Positions 17,573-25,867 of a stretch of DNA of 64,000 nt are shown here, in pieces. Both the position numbers and the translations under genes were made by a program. Position 1 is the first letter of the stretch. Each line of letters begins with the position of its first letter. Under the pieces are notes generated by a model. That model ran no database searches. It was given only the letters and a program-made list of their open reading frames with translations, and was not told the origin of the DNA. This DNA is from Streptomyces sp. DH24. Lineage in GTDB: Bacteria > Actinomycetota > Actinomycetes > Streptomycetales > Streptomycetaceae. The stretch spans positions 1-64,000 of the forward strand of contig NZ_JARVKW010000019.1 of assembly GCF_029813775.1 (NCBI RefSeq), written 5' to 3'.

Positions 17573-17965
17573 TCAGATCCCGGGCCGGTACCGCATCGGA
17601 TGGTCCGACGGCACCTCCACCAGCACGATCGGGACCCCGTCCGGGTCGGCGACCCACATCTCGATGAGCCCCCACGGCTCCCGCACCGGCGGACGGACGA
17701 TGTCGACGCCCTTCGCCCGCAGCTCCTCCTGCGCCGCGCCGGCGTCCGGGACCTGGAGCCACAGCCGCACGGACGGCGACGGCGGCACCTCCGCCCGGCC
17801 CGACAGCTCCAGGAAGCCGCCGCCGAGGAAGTAGACGGTGCCGCGCTCCGGGCCCGTGCCGAACTCCCGGTAGACGGCGAGACCGAGCCGCTCCCCGTAG
17901 AAGTCACGGGATCGCTCGGGGTCGGTGGGACGGATCAGCGTCCGTCCGGCGAGTACGTGCACCAT
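17573..17965 (-). CDS. Single-domain VOC/glyoxalase family protein
   Basis: A 130-residue VOC protein with the usual motifs: RPTDPERSRDFYGERLGL at the start, VYFLGGGFLELS in the middle and VADPDGVPIVLVEV near the end. I start at the ATG at 17965 because it matches the fold start and has a TAGGCT box seven bases upstream. Upstream in-frame starts back to 18358 would add a non-homologous, Arg/Ala-rich segment that overlaps the divergent acetyltransferase. Function unknown. Confidence 0.85.
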   Translation of the reverse strand: MVHVLAGRTLIRPTDPERSRDFYGERLGLAVYREFGTGPERGTVYFLGGGFLELSGRAEVPPSPSVRLWLQVPDAGAAQEELRAKGVDIVRPPVREPWGLIEMWVADPDGVPIVLVEVPSDHPMRYRPGI

Positions 17966-17972
17966 GAAGCGG

Positions 17973-17978
17973 AGCCTA
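17973..17978 (-). promoter_or_regulatory. -10 box of the leaderless VOC gene
   Basis: Minus-strand TAGGCT ends seven bases before the ATG at 17965, placing transcription start on or next to the start codon. It abuts the palindromic repeat at 17979-18060. Confidence 0.5.
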
Positions 17979-18060
17979 GGCCGTGTCCGCCAAGCGGCGC
18001 CTGCCGCGCGGCTCCCGGCACGCCCTGCGGGCGACGCCGCCACCGTGCGGACGCGGCCGA
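17979..18060. repeat. Dispersed palindromic repeat, copy 1
   Basis: Outer arms GCCGTGTCCGC and GCGGACGCGGC pair with one mismatch; inside are diverged versions of the AAGTGGCG / CGCCACTT arms and the CCTGCCG and GGGCGACG blocks shared with the copies at 30623 and 52291. It fills the gap between two divergent promoters. Confidence 0.6.
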
Positions 18061-18069
18061 CGGCAGCGC

Positions 18070-18075
18070 TAGGCT
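18070..18075 (+). promoter_or_regulatory. -10 box of the GNAT gene
   Basis: TAGGCT on the plus strand, giving a transcription start near 18082 and a 35-nt leader containing GGAGAGG. No convincing -35 box is seen; the upstream side is occupied by the palindromic repeat. Confidence 0.4.
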
Positions 18076-18116
18076 CGACCCCGCCCGTGCCGCGTCCAGA
18101 AACGGAGAGGTCCCTC

Positions 18117-18671
18117 ATGGATCCCGTGACCGCCACCACCGCCTCCACCGGACTGACCTTCCGCGACGCCCGGGACGCCGACGTGGCCGACCTGGTGGCG
18201 CTGATCGAGTCGGCGTACCGCGGGGACGCCAGCCGGGCCGGGTGGACCACCGAGGCGGACATCCTGGAGGGGCAGCGGACCGACCCGGAGGGCGTGATCG
18301 AGGTCATCAAGGGCCCCGACAGCAGGCTGCTGACCGTCGAGCGGGACGGCCGGATCATCGCCTGCTGCCAGCTCGAACACCGCGGTGAGCACGCCTACTT
18401 CGGCATGTTCGCGGTCAGCCCCGCGGTCCAGGGCGGCGGCGTCGGCAAGACCGTCCTCGCGCAGGCCGAGCGGCAGGCCCGGGAGACCTGGGGCGTCACG
18501 GAGATGCACATGACCGTGATTTCCGTGCGCGAGGACCTCATCGCCTGGTACGAGCGCCGCGGCTACCGCCGTACGGGACGGATGACCCCGTTCCCCTACG
18601 GCGACGAGCGCTTCGGCATCCCGCAGCGCGACGACCTGGAGTTCGAGCTGCTGGTCAAGGAGCTTCGCTGA
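18117..18671 (+). CDS. GNAT family N-acetyltransferase
   Basis: A 184-residue acetyl-CoA-dependent acyltransferase. The GNAT fold is visible from LTFRDARDADVADLVALIESAYRG (residues 11-34) through the acetyl-CoA loop MFAVSPAVQGGGVGKTVLAQAE (about 98-120) to IAWYERRGYRRTG near the end. The ATG at 18117 follows GGAGAGG. The acceptor substrate cannot be read from the sequence. It is divergent from the small VOC gene. Confidence 0.9.
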   Translation: MDPVTATTASTGLTFRDARDADVADLVALIESAYRGDASRAGWTTEADILEGQRTDPEGVIEVIKGPDSRLLTVERDGRIIACCQLEHRGEHAYFGMFAVSPAVQGGGVGKTVLAQAERQARETWGVTEMHMTVISVREDLIAWYERRGYRRTGRMTPFPYGDERFGIPQRDDLEFELLVKELR

Positions 18672-18674
18672 GCG

Positions 18675-19358
18675 TCAGGCCGTGAAGCGGCCGGTGCGCT
18701 TGATCTCCGGGTAGTCGGTGGTCGCGCCGTCCAGCTCCAGGGCGTGCGCGAGCCGCAGATGCTCCTGGGTGTTGACCACCCAGCCGATGATCCGCAGGTC
18801 CGCCTTGCGGGCGTGCTCCACGACCTCCAGCGTCAGCCGGCGGATGTTGAGGCAGACGGTCGCCGCGCCCGCCTCGACGGCGCGGTCCACCACGTCGAGG
18901 CCGTACCGGCTGGCGATGAGCGCCGTGCGCACACCCGGCACCAGCCGGGCGATCTCGGTGATGGCCTCGTCGTGGAACGAGGACACCTCCACGCGCGGCA
19001 CCAGGTCCCGCTCCAGCATCACCTCGGCCAGCGCCCGGGCCGCCGCCACGTCCTTGATCTCGGCCTGCAGCGGGGCCCGCACGGCGTCCAGGACCTCCTC
19101 GAACACCGGGACCCGTTCTCCCCGGCCCGCGTCCAGGGCGCGCAGCTCGTCGAGGGTCTGCTCGGCGATCGGGCCGCTGCCGTCGGTCGTGCGGTCCACG
19201 TCCAGGTCGTGCATGACGACCAGGGCGCCGTCCTTGCTCAGGTGCAGGTCGAGCTCGATGGCGTCCAGACCGGCGCGCTCGGCGGCGACGAACGACCGCA
19301 GCGTGTTCTCGGGCTCGACGCCCATGACCCCGCGGTGACCGATGGTGAGGAGGCTCAA
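18675..19358 (-). CDS. Glycerophosphodiester phosphodiesterase (cytosolic)
   Basis: A 227-residue TIM-barrel phosphodiesterase without signal peptide, expected to hydrolyse glycerophosphodiesters to glycerol 3-phosphate and an alcohol. The catalytic HRG lies at residues 8-10, followed by PENT, the metal-binding AIELDLHLSKDG and VVMHD. The only start that keeps the HRG is TTG at 19358, an unusual start codon with GTGGAAC upstream. It converges on the acetyltransferase with a 3-bp gap. A second, secreted member is encoded at 61964. Confidence 0.88.
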   Translation of the reverse strand: MSLLTIGHRGVMGVEPENTLRSFVAAERAGLDAIELDLHLSKDGALVVMHDLDVDRTTDGSGPIAEQTLDELRALDAGRGERVPVFEEVLDAVRAPLQAEIKDVAAARALAEVMLERDLVPRVEVSSFHDEAITEIARLVPGVRTALIASRYGLDVVDRAVEAGAATVCLNIRRLTLEVVEHARKADLRIIGWVVNTQEHLRLAHALELDGATTDYPEIKRTGRFTA

Positions 19359-19534
19359 GGTTCCACTCGCTTCCGTCGACGGCGGCTCGGCGGACGGAAC
19401 GGAAGGGAACCGTCCGCACGGCAGGGCCGCAGCCTAACGGCCCGCGTCGAAACGTACCCCCCGGACCCTGGGCCGGCGCGACCCCCGGAGCGTGTCCGGC
19501 AGGAAAAAGTGCGGCGAAGGGTGGGGGTGGGCAG

Positions 19535-19540
19535 GATAAT
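19535..19540 (+). promoter_or_regulatory. -10 box of the DUF6421 operon
   Basis: GATAAT on the plus strand after a run of G (GGGTGGGGGTGGG). Transcription would start near 19547 and leave a 73-nt leader. No typical -35 box is present, so a factor other than the main sigma or an activator may be used. Confidence 0.4.
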
Positions 19541-19619
19541 TTCCGGATGATCCTCTTGCTGGGAGAAACCTCGTATGCCTACGGTGTCCTCACACAGCTT
19601 CTCCCGTGGAGGATGGGAC

Positions 19620-21017
19620 ATGACGGAAATTCTTGTGCAGGTGGGTGCGGAGGAGAAGGTTCCTCCGGCGGCCAGGGTGGTGGAGCACCCGGCGTGGCCC
19701 GTGCTCAAGGATGCCGTGGAGCAGATCCGGCCATGGCAGTCCAAGGACGGATCGATCGACTTCGCCGCCGAGAAAGCCCCGGCCCGCGCCGACGCCGAGC
19801 GCGCCGTGCAGCGCGTCTGCGACGCCGTGCGCGAGCTGTCCCCGCTGCTGCCGCACGACCGCGCCTACCACGAGGCCCTCGTGCGGGACCTGGGCCGCTG
19901 GGCCGAGGGCGGCTTCCAGGTGCCGGACTTCCTGGACTCGCTGCTGGCCTTCCAGCCCGCCGCCAACCGCGTGGACGGCCTCCAGCACCTCGTGGTCTTT
20001 CCGATGTACACGCAGAACGGCAACCCCGACCGCAATCTCGAAGCGGTCGTGCTGCGCATGGTCTGGCCCGAGTGGCTGGCCGAGCTGGAGCGCACCCGCT
20101 ACGACAACCCGCTGTTCTGCGGCATCACCTTCGAGGACTTCACGGCCGGCTACGACACCAACTCGGCCGTCCTCTTCCCCGAGACGATCGCCGTGCGCGA
20201 GGCCCCCGAGCGCTTCACCTGGGGCGGCATCTTCTGCGACCGCGAGGCCGCCCGCTTCCGCCGGGTCACCGCCGCCGCCGTGGACATCCTGGGCCTGGAA
20301 CTGCCCGAGGACGTCGCCGCGATGGTGCACGACCAGAAGCGCTGCGAGGAGGCCTTCGTGCTGTGGGACATGGTCCACGACCGCACCCACAGCCACGGCG
20401 ACCTGCCCTTCGACCCCTTCATGATCAAGCAGCGCCAGCCGTTCTGGATGTACGGCCTGGAGGAGCTGCGCTGCGACCTCACCGCCTTCAAGGAGGCCGT
20501 GCAGCTCGCCGAGGAGGGCGTCCCCCAGGCCCGCGACGTGCAGTACGCGGTCCTCTTCGACCGCATGTTCCGCTTCCCGGTCACCGGCGAGCGCGTCCGC
20601 AACTACGACGGCCTCGGCGGCCAGCTCCTCTTCGCCTACCTGCACAAGCACGACGTGGTCCGCTGGACCGACAACAAGCTGTCCATCGACTGGCAGCGCG
20701 CCCCGCAGGTCACCAACCAGCTGTGCGCCGAGATCGAGACGCTCTACCGGGACGGCATCGACCGCCCCAAGCTCGTCCACTGGTTCGCCGGCTACGAACT
20801 GGTCTCCACCTACCTCGCCCCGCACCCCGGCTCCACGTGGGCCAAGGGCCCCGACGCCCTGGACCTGACCCAGCCGCCGCGCAAGCTCGTCGACGAGGTG
20901 CTCGCCGACGAGTTTCCGCTCAGCATGTTCTACGAGGCCCTGTCCAAGAAGCTGAAGAAGGTGATCGCCTCAACCAAGGGGATCACGGCGGACGGCGCCG
21001 AGCAGGTCGCCGCGTGA
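19620..21017 (+). CDS. DUF6421 family protein
   Basis: A soluble 465-residue protein of unknown function that I recognise as the actinobacterial DUF6421 family. It contains many conserved aromatic and acidic stretches (VFPMYTQNGNPDRNLEAV, DMVHDRTHSHGDLPFDPFM, FAGYELVSTYLAPHP) and several histidines that could bind metal; there is no signal or membrane segment. GGAGGA six bases before the ATG at 19620 decides the start, although an upstream ATG at 19575 is in frame. It is the first gene of an operon with an SDR and a threonine aldolase, the next coding region following at once. Confidence 0.82.
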   Translation: MTEILVQVGAEEKVPPAARVVEHPAWPVLKDAVEQIRPWQSKDGSIDFAAEKAPARADAERAVQRVCDAVRELSPLLPHDRAYHEALVRDLGRWAEGGFQVPDFLDSLLAFQPAANRVDGLQHLVVFPMYTQNGNPDRNLEAVVLRMVWPEWLAELERTRYDNPLFCGITFEDFTAGYDTNSAVLFPETIAVREAPERFTWGGIFCDREAARFRRVTAAAVDILGLELPEDVAAMVHDQKRCEEAFVLWDMVHDRTHSHGDLPFDPFMIKQRQPFWMYGLEELRCDLTAFKEAVQLAEEGVPQARDVQYAVLFDRMFRFPVTGERVRNYDGLGGQLLFAYLHKHDVVRWTDNKLSIDWQRAPQVTNQLCAEIETLYRDGIDRPKLVHWFAGYELVSTYLAPHPGSTWAKGPDALDLTQPPRKLVDEVLADEFPLSMFYEALSKKLKKVIASTKGITADGAEQVAA

Positions 21018-21055
21018 GCGACCGCACCGACGAAGCATCGCTGGAGGCGAGGAAC

Positions 21056-21802
21056 ATGGGGAACGGGGCTCTCGACGGCGCGGTCGTCGCGGTGGCCGGA
21101 GCGGGCGGACCCGCCGGCCGGGCGGCGCTGCTCAGGCTCGCCGAGGCGGGCGCGACCGTCATCGGTTCGGACAACGACCCGGAGCGGCTCGCCGAGGCCG
21201 TGGACGCGGCCCGCTACGCGCACGGCGGCGCCACGGTCACCGGCGAGAAGGTCGACCTGCTCGACCTGGACTCCGCCCGGGACTGGGCCGCCCGCATCGA
21301 GAAGGACTTCGGCCGCGTCGACGGCCTGGTCCACCTCGTCGGCGGCTGGCGCGGCAGCCAGACCTTCACCAAGACCGACCTGGACGACTGGGACCTGCTG
21401 GAGAAGCTGCTCATCCGCACCGTGCAGCACACCTCCCTCGCCTTCCACGAGGCACTGCAGCGCAGCGACCGCGGCCGCTACGTCCTGATCAGTGCCGCGG
21501 GCGCGAGCAGCCCGACCGCCGGCAACGCCGCGTACTCCGCCGCCAAGGCCGCGGCCGAGGCGTGGACGCTGGCCATGGCCGACTACTTCCGCAAGGCGGG
21601 GGGCGAGCAGGGTCCGACGTCCGCTGCTGCGATCCTGGTGGTCAAGGCGTTGGTCCACGACGCGATGCGCGCCGAGCGGCCCAACGCGAAGTTCGCGGGC
21701 TTCACGGACGTCAAGGACCTGGCCGAGGCCATCGCCGGAGTCTGGGAGAAGCCCGCCGCGGAAGTGAACGGAAACCGTCTGTGGCTGACCGAGAAGCCGT
21801 GA
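21056..21802 (+). CDS. SDR family NAD(P)-dependent oxidoreductase
   Basis: A 248-residue short-chain dehydrogenase. The Rossmann start GAVVAVAGAGGPAGRAALLRL has a modified glycine motif; SAAGASSPTAGNAAYSAAKAA carries the catalytic Ser and the YSAAK Tyr/Lys pair. The ATG at 21056 follows GGAGGCGAGGA; a GTG at 21014 overlapping the previous stop (GTGA) is an alternative that would add 14 residues. It lies between DUF6421 and the aldolase and so probably acts on the same metabolite. Substrate unknown. Confidence 0.87.
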   Translation: MGNGALDGAVVAVAGAGGPAGRAALLRLAEAGATVIGSDNDPERLAEAVDAARYAHGGATVTGEKVDLLDLDSARDWAARIEKDFGRVDGLVHLVGGWRGSQTFTKTDLDDWDLLEKLLIRTVQHTSLAFHEALQRSDRGRYVLISAAGASSPTAGNAAYSAAKAAAEAWTLAMADYFRKAGGEQGPTSAAAILVVKALVHDAMRAERPNAKFAGFTDVKDLAEAIAGVWEKPAAEVNGNRLWLTEKP

Positions 21803-22869
21803 ACCCCCCGAAGACCGACGCGCGTCGCCATCACGACCCGGAGGTCCGCGGTTTCGCCAGTGACAACTACGCCGGGGCCCACCCGGAGGTGCTCGCCGCC
21901 CTGGCCCTCGCCAACGGCGGGCACCAGGTCGCGTACGGCGAGGACGCCTACACCGAGAACCTCCAGCGGATCGTGCGCAGCCACTTCGGCGCGAGCGCCG
22001 AGGCCTTCCCGGTGTTCAACGGCACCGGCGCGAACGTCGTCGCGCTCCAGGCGGTCACCGACCGCTGGGGCGCGGTGATCTGCGCCGAGAGCGCGCACAT
22101 CAACGTCGACGAGGGCGGCGCACCCGAGCGCATGGGCGGCCTCAAGCTGCTCACCGTGCCCACGCCCGACGGCAAGCTCACCCCCGAGCTGATCGACCGG
22201 CAGGCGTACGGCTGGGAGGACGAGCACCGCGCGATGCCGCAGGTCGTCTCGATCACCCAGAGCACCGAGCTCGGCACGCTCTACACGCCGGAGGAGATCC
22301 GGGCCATCTGCGAGCACGCCCACGCGCACGGCATGAAGGTGCACCTGGACGGCTCCCGGATAGCCAACGCCGCCGCCTCCCTGAACGTCCCCATGCGGAC
22401 CTTCACCAACGCGGTCGGCGTCGACATCCTGTCCCTGGGCGGTACCAAGAACGGCGCCCTGTTCGGCGAGGCCGTCGTGGTCATCGACCCGGACGCCGTG
22501 CGCCGCATGAAGCACCTGCGCAAGATGTCCATGCAGCTCGCCTCCAAGATGCGCTTCGTGTCGGTGCAGCTGGAGGCGCTGCTCGCCAAGGACCTGTGGC
22601 TGCGCAACGCCCGGCACTCCAACGAGATGGCCCAGCGCCTCGCCGAGGGCGTGCGCGCCGTGCACGGTGTGGAGATCCTCTACCCGGTGCAGGCCAACGC
22701 GGTCTTCGCGCGGCTCCCGCACGACGTGAGCGAGCGGCTGCAGAAGCGGTTCCGGTTCTACTTCTGGGACGAGAGCGCGGGCGACGTCCGCTGGATGTGC
22801 GCCTTCGACACGACCGAGGAGGACGTGGACGCGTTCGTGGCCGCCCTCAAGGAGGAGATGGCCCGCTAG
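21799..22869 (+). CDS. Low-specificity threonine aldolase / beta-eliminating lyase family
   Basis: A 356-residue PLP enzyme of fold type I. Lys217 in SLGGTKNG is the expected Schiff-base lysine; HLDGSRIANAA carries the Asp that binds the pyridine nitrogen, and FNGTGANV the phosphate cup. Members cleave threonine or related beta-hydroxy amino acids to glycine and an aldehyde. GTG at 21799 overlaps the SDR stop codon by four bases (GTGA), so translation is coupled. The neighbouring SDR could oxidise or reduce its aldehyde or hydroxy substrate, an inference. Confidence 0.9.
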   Translation: MNPPKTDARRHHDPEVRGFASDNYAGAHPEVLAALALANGGHQVAYGEDAYTENLQRIVRSHFGASAEAFPVFNGTGANVVALQAVTDRWGAVICAESAHINVDEGGAPERMGGLKLLTVPTPDGKLTPELIDRQAYGWEDEHRAMPQVVSITQSTELGTLYTPEEIRAICEHAHAHGMKVHLDGSRIANAAASLNVPMRTFTNAVGVDILSLGGTKNGALFGEAVVVIDPDAVRRMKHLRKMSMQLASKMRFVSVQLEALLAKDLWLRNARHSNEMAQRLAEGVRAVHGVEILYPVQANAVFARLPHDVSERLQKRFRFYFWDESAGDVRWMCAFDTTEEDVDAFVAALKEEMAR

Positions 22870-22888
22870 CCGTACAAGACCATCGCGT

Positions 22889-22947
22889 GCATAGGTATGC
22901 GGTCGATCGGAAATGCATTGACTCCGGATCGGCCGCATACCTATGCT
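22889..22947 (+). promoter_or_regulatory. Consensus promoter inside a 20-bp inverted repeat
   Basis: TTGACT (22918-22923) and TATGCT (22942-22947) are 18 bp apart, the best main-sigma promoter in the window, and transcription would begin at the ATG at 22956. Arms 22889-22908 and 22927-22946 are inverted copies with one mismatch; each contains GCATA-NN-TATGC, itself a palindrome. The -35 box is in the loop and the -10 box in the right arm. Confidence 0.7.
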
Positions 22948-22955
22948 CTGCGGCC

Positions 22956-23528
22956 ATGCAGCTGATCCAGGAAACACCCGACCTCTCCGCCTACTTGGCC
23001 GCCGACGAGGCGATCGACCACGATCACCCGCTCGTCCGGGAGGCCGCCGCGAGGCTCGCTGGTGGAGTGGCGGACTCGTATGAGTATGCGCGCGTAGCGT
23101 TCGAGTTCGTGCGCGATGCCATCCCGCACTCCCAGGACTCCGGCGATCTCCGTGTCACCTGGCGCGCCTCCGACGTCCTCGCGCAGGGGACCGGCATCTG
23201 TCACGCCAAGGCTCACGCGCTCGCCGCGCTGCTGCGGGCCGAGGACATCCCCACCGCGCTGTGCTACCAGCAGTTCGAGGTCGTCCACGGCCTGGTCGCC
23301 GTCCGCTTCAACGGCGCCTGGCACCGCCAGGACCCCCGAGGCAACAAGCCGGGTGTCGACGCCCGGTTCTCCCTCGACGGTGAACGGCTGGCCTTCACCC
23401 CCGACTCCGAGTCCAATGAACTGGACTACCCAGTCCTGTATGCTAAACCTCACCCGGTCGTGCTGGACGCCCTCAAAGCCGCCCCCGACCGGCCCACCCT
23501 GTGGACGACGCTCCCCACCGCACTCTGA
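22956..23528 (+). CDS. Transglutaminase-like domain protein
   Basis: A 190-residue cysteine protease/transglutaminase-fold protein. The core GTGICHAKAHALAALLRAEDIP (near residues 84-105) holds the catalytic Cys; the His is likely in HGLVAVRFNGAWHRQDPRGN near 122-137 with a following Asp. The ATG at 22956 is probably the mRNA 5' end. It is followed after 13 bases by the B3/B4 gene, so the two form an operon. The natural substrate, likely a peptide or amide, is unknown. Confidence 0.85.
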   Translation: MQLIQETPDLSAYLAADEAIDHDHPLVREAAARLAGGVADSYEYARVAFEFVRDAIPHSQDSGDLRVTWRASDVLAQGTGICHAKAHALAALLRAEDIPTALCYQQFEVVHGLVAVRFNGAWHRQDPRGNKPGVDARFSLDGERLAFTPDSESNELDYPVLYAKPHPVVLDALKAAPDRPTLWTTLPTAL

Positions 23529-23541
23529 GACAAGGCGGACC

Positions 23542-24258
23542 ATGACGCTCACCCTGACCGTGTCCGACGAGGTGCGCGCCCTCGCGCCCGGCTTCACCCA
23601 CGTCGCCGTCGAGGCGCACGGTCTGTTCAACGGCCCCAGCACCGACGCCGGTTCCGCCCTCCTCGACGACGCGACCCGCCGGCTCGCCGCCCGCCTCGCC
23701 GGGCGCGCCCCGCACGAGGACCCGCACATGGCGGCATGGCGGGAGGCGTACACGTCGTTCGGCGCGAAGCCGTCCCGCACCCGCAACTCCGCGGAGGCGC
23801 TGGCCAAGCGGGCCCTGTCGGAGTCGGGGCTGCCCCGGATCAACCTGCTCGTGGACCTCTACAACGCCATCAGCGTCGCCCACCTGATCCCCGTCGGCGG
23901 CGAGGACACCGACCGCATCGAGGGCGGCATGCGTCTCGTCCGTGCGACCGGCGAGGAGGACTTCGTGACCGTCGCCGGGGGAGCGGAGACGGTCGAGCAC
24001 CCCGAGGCGGGCGAGGTGGTGTGGCGCGACGACGCCGGGGTGACCTGCCGCCGCTGGAACTGGCGCCAGGGGCCGCGCACCCGGCTCACCGAGGAGACCA
24101 CCTCGGGCATCTTCCTGCTGGAGAGCCTCGCACCGATGCCGGTCGCCGACGTCGAGAAGGCCGCCGCCGAACTCGCCGAACTGCTGGAGAAGTTCAGCCC
24201 GGGAGCCCGCGTCACCGTCCGCCCCGCCGACCCGGCCCGCACCCCGCCGCGCGACTGA
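23542..24258 (+). CDS. B3/B4 tRNA-binding domain protein (free-standing)
   Basis: A 238-residue protein matching the B3/B4 domain of phenylalanyl-tRNA synthetase beta chains, which edits misacylated tRNA; free-standing versions may act in trans or on other aminoacyl compounds. The recognisable segments are SFGAKPSRTRNSAEALAKRAL, INLLVDLYNAISVAHLIPVGGED and the RRWNWRQGPRTRLTEET part near the C-terminus. The ATG at 23542 has a weak AAGGCGGA upstream. It is the second gene of the leaderless operon after the transglutaminase-like protein. Confidence 0.85.
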   Translation: MTLTLTVSDEVRALAPGFTHVAVEAHGLFNGPSTDAGSALLDDATRRLAARLAGRAPHEDPHMAAWREAYTSFGAKPSRTRNSAEALAKRALSESGLPRINLLVDLYNAISVAHLIPVGGEDTDRIEGGMRLVRATGEEDFVTVAGGAETVEHPEAGEVVWRDDAGVTCRRWNWRQGPRTRLTEETTSGIFLLESLAPMPVADVEKAAAELAELLEKFSPGARVTVRPADPARTPPRD

Positions 24259-24385
24259 CCCGGTCCGGTCGCCGGCCTCCCCGCCGGCATGAGGGGCGGA
24301 TTCGTCGAGGAGAAGACCGCGGGCGCCGTCACGAACACCGTGATCCGGCGCCGCGTCGTTCGCCCCCGTAGCGCGGCCCTCGTAC

Positions 24386-24414
24386 CGGAGCCGACCGGAC
24401 AGCGTCCGGCTCCG
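24386..24414. terminator. Possible bidirectional terminator
   Basis: CCGGAC-AGC-GTCCGG (24395-24409) extended by CGGAG/CTCCG with a four-base bulge, between the convergent B3/B4 and PlsC genes. No U-run, as is usual in Streptomyces. Confidence 0.4.
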
Positions 24415-24466
24415 CCGTCACGGGCCGGGCCTCATGGGCGGCGGCGGGACGGCCGGAGCGCGGCGG

Positions 24467-25195
24467 TCAGCGTGCCTCCGCCTCGCGGACCTGCTCCGGG
24501 GTCGGCGCCGTACCGCCGAGGTGCGCCGGGAGCCACCACGTGTCGTCGGCGTCCTTCGGGCGCACGGGGTAGGCGCGCTGCGCGGCGTCGAGGAGCTCCT
24601 GCACCCGCTCGCGCAACTGCCGCGTGATCGCGCCCGCGTACTTGTCGCGGGACGCCTCGATCGCCTCGCCGACACGGATGGTGATCGGCGTGTGGCTGCG
24701 CTTGAAGTTGCGCGGGTGGCCCTTGGTCCACAGCCGCTGCGTGCCCCACACGGCCATCGGGACCAGCGGGACGCCCGCCTCCTGGGCCAGGCGCGCGGCA
24801 CCGGACTTGAAACTCTTGAGCGTGAACGACTGCGAGATGGTCGCCTCGGGGAAGACTCCGACGATCTCACCGGACCGCAGCGAGTCGAGGGCGTGCTCGT
24901 ACGCCGCCTCGCCCTGCTTGCGGTCCACGGGGATGTGCTTCATGCCGCGCATCAGCGGGCCGGAGATCTTGTGCCGGAACACGGCCTCCTTCGCCATGAA
25001 CCGGACGAGACGCTTCTGCGGCAGCGCCGCCAGGCCGTTGAAGATGAAGTCCAGGTAGCTGATGTGGTTGCTCACCAGCACGGCGCCGCCCGAGCGCGGG
25101 ATGTTCTCCGACCCCTGGCAATCGATCTTGAGGTCCCACACCTTGAACATCGTGCGGGCGAGACCGACAACGGGACGGTAAACGAGTTCTGCCAT
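24467..25195 (-). CDS. 1-acyl-glycerol-3-phosphate acyltransferase (PlsC family)
   Basis: A 242-residue acyltransferase expected to form phosphatidic acid at the inner membrane face. NHISYLD at residues 43-49 gives the HX4D catalytic pair (His44, Asp49), and GVFPEATIS supplies the second substrate-binding motif near 112-120. A weak hydrophobic N-terminus suggests peripheral attachment. No other lipid gene is adjacent. Start at the ATG at 25195; the nearest purine stretch, GAAGGG, is rather far upstream. Confidence 0.9.
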   Translation of the reverse strand: MAELVYRPVVGLARTMFKVWDLKIDCQGSENIPRSGGAVLVSNHISYLDFIFNGLAALPQKRLVRFMAKEAVFRHKISGPLMRGMKHIPVDRKQGEAAYEHALDSLRSGEIVGVFPEATISQSFTLKSFKSGAARLAQEAGVPLVPMAVWGTQRLWTKGHPRNFKRSHTPITIRVGEAIEASRDKYAGAITRQLRERVQELLDAAQRAYPVRPKDADDTWWLPAHLGGTAPTPEQVREAEAR

Positions 25196-25379
25196 GGGCA
25201 GGATGGACCCTTCCTTCTCTGCCTGGGAAGGGGACTCCCGGCGGAAAGTTACGCAGCCGTAGGTTTACGGCTTGTCGAGATGGTGCCCGAAGAACGTCCG
25301 GGTAGCCAGTCCTCCCGCCCGCCAACCGCGAGATTCTCGTCACGTTGGCCCACCTGCCCCACCTCGGGCTTTTACGCGC

Positions 25380-25799
25380 TCATTGCTCGGCCCGAACCGC
25401 CACACGCCGTACGAACAGGTACGACTCGCAGCCCAGGCAGTACCCGAAAGCGGCATTGAGGAAGGCCGCCGCGAGCGCCGCGCCCGTCGTGGCCAGTCCC
25501 AGCCACTGCGGGCCCAGCGCGAAACCGACCAGGCCGACGCCCGCGAACAGCAGCCCCACCGCCTGCGCGAAGCGCGGGGGTTGCGGCGCCTCGAACTCCG
25601 TCGGAGGTCCGAGCCGCGGCCGAATCGCCCTGCGGAACAGCCACCCGTACGGCGAGCGGCCCACGCCGCCCGCGGCGCCCAGCGCGAACGCCAGTGTCTG
25701 CCAGGCCAGCAGCCACGGGCTCCCGGTGATCAGCGCGACCGCCAGGACGACGGTCGTCACGGCCGCCCCGAAGCGGGGCCCTCTCGCATCGATGTCCAT
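25380..25799 (-). CDS. DUF4395 membrane protein
   Basis: A 139-residue protein with about four hydrophobic segments and the typical opening MDIDARGPRFGAAVTTVVL and PRFAQAVGLLFAGVG. The conserved NAAFGYCLGCESY near residues 116-128 has a Cys-X2-Cys pair. DUF4395 genes commonly sit beside thioredoxin or sulfur-carrier genes; here it is divergent from a thioredoxin gene 68 bp away. I start at the ATG at 25799 since upstream residues overlap the spacer and do not look like the family. Confidence 0.82.
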   Translation of the reverse strand: MDIDARGPRFGAAVTTVVLAVALITGSPWLLAWQTLAFALGAAGGVGRSPYGWLFRRAIRPRLGPPTEFEAPQPPRFAQAVGLLFAGVGLVGFALGPQWLGLATTGAALAAAFLNAAFGYCLGCESYLFVRRVAVRAEQ

Positions 25800-25867
25800 G
25801 CGGACCAAGCATTCCGCACGACGGCCCGCGCCGGGAGCCGGGAATCTTTGCGGTCTCGTGAACGCTT

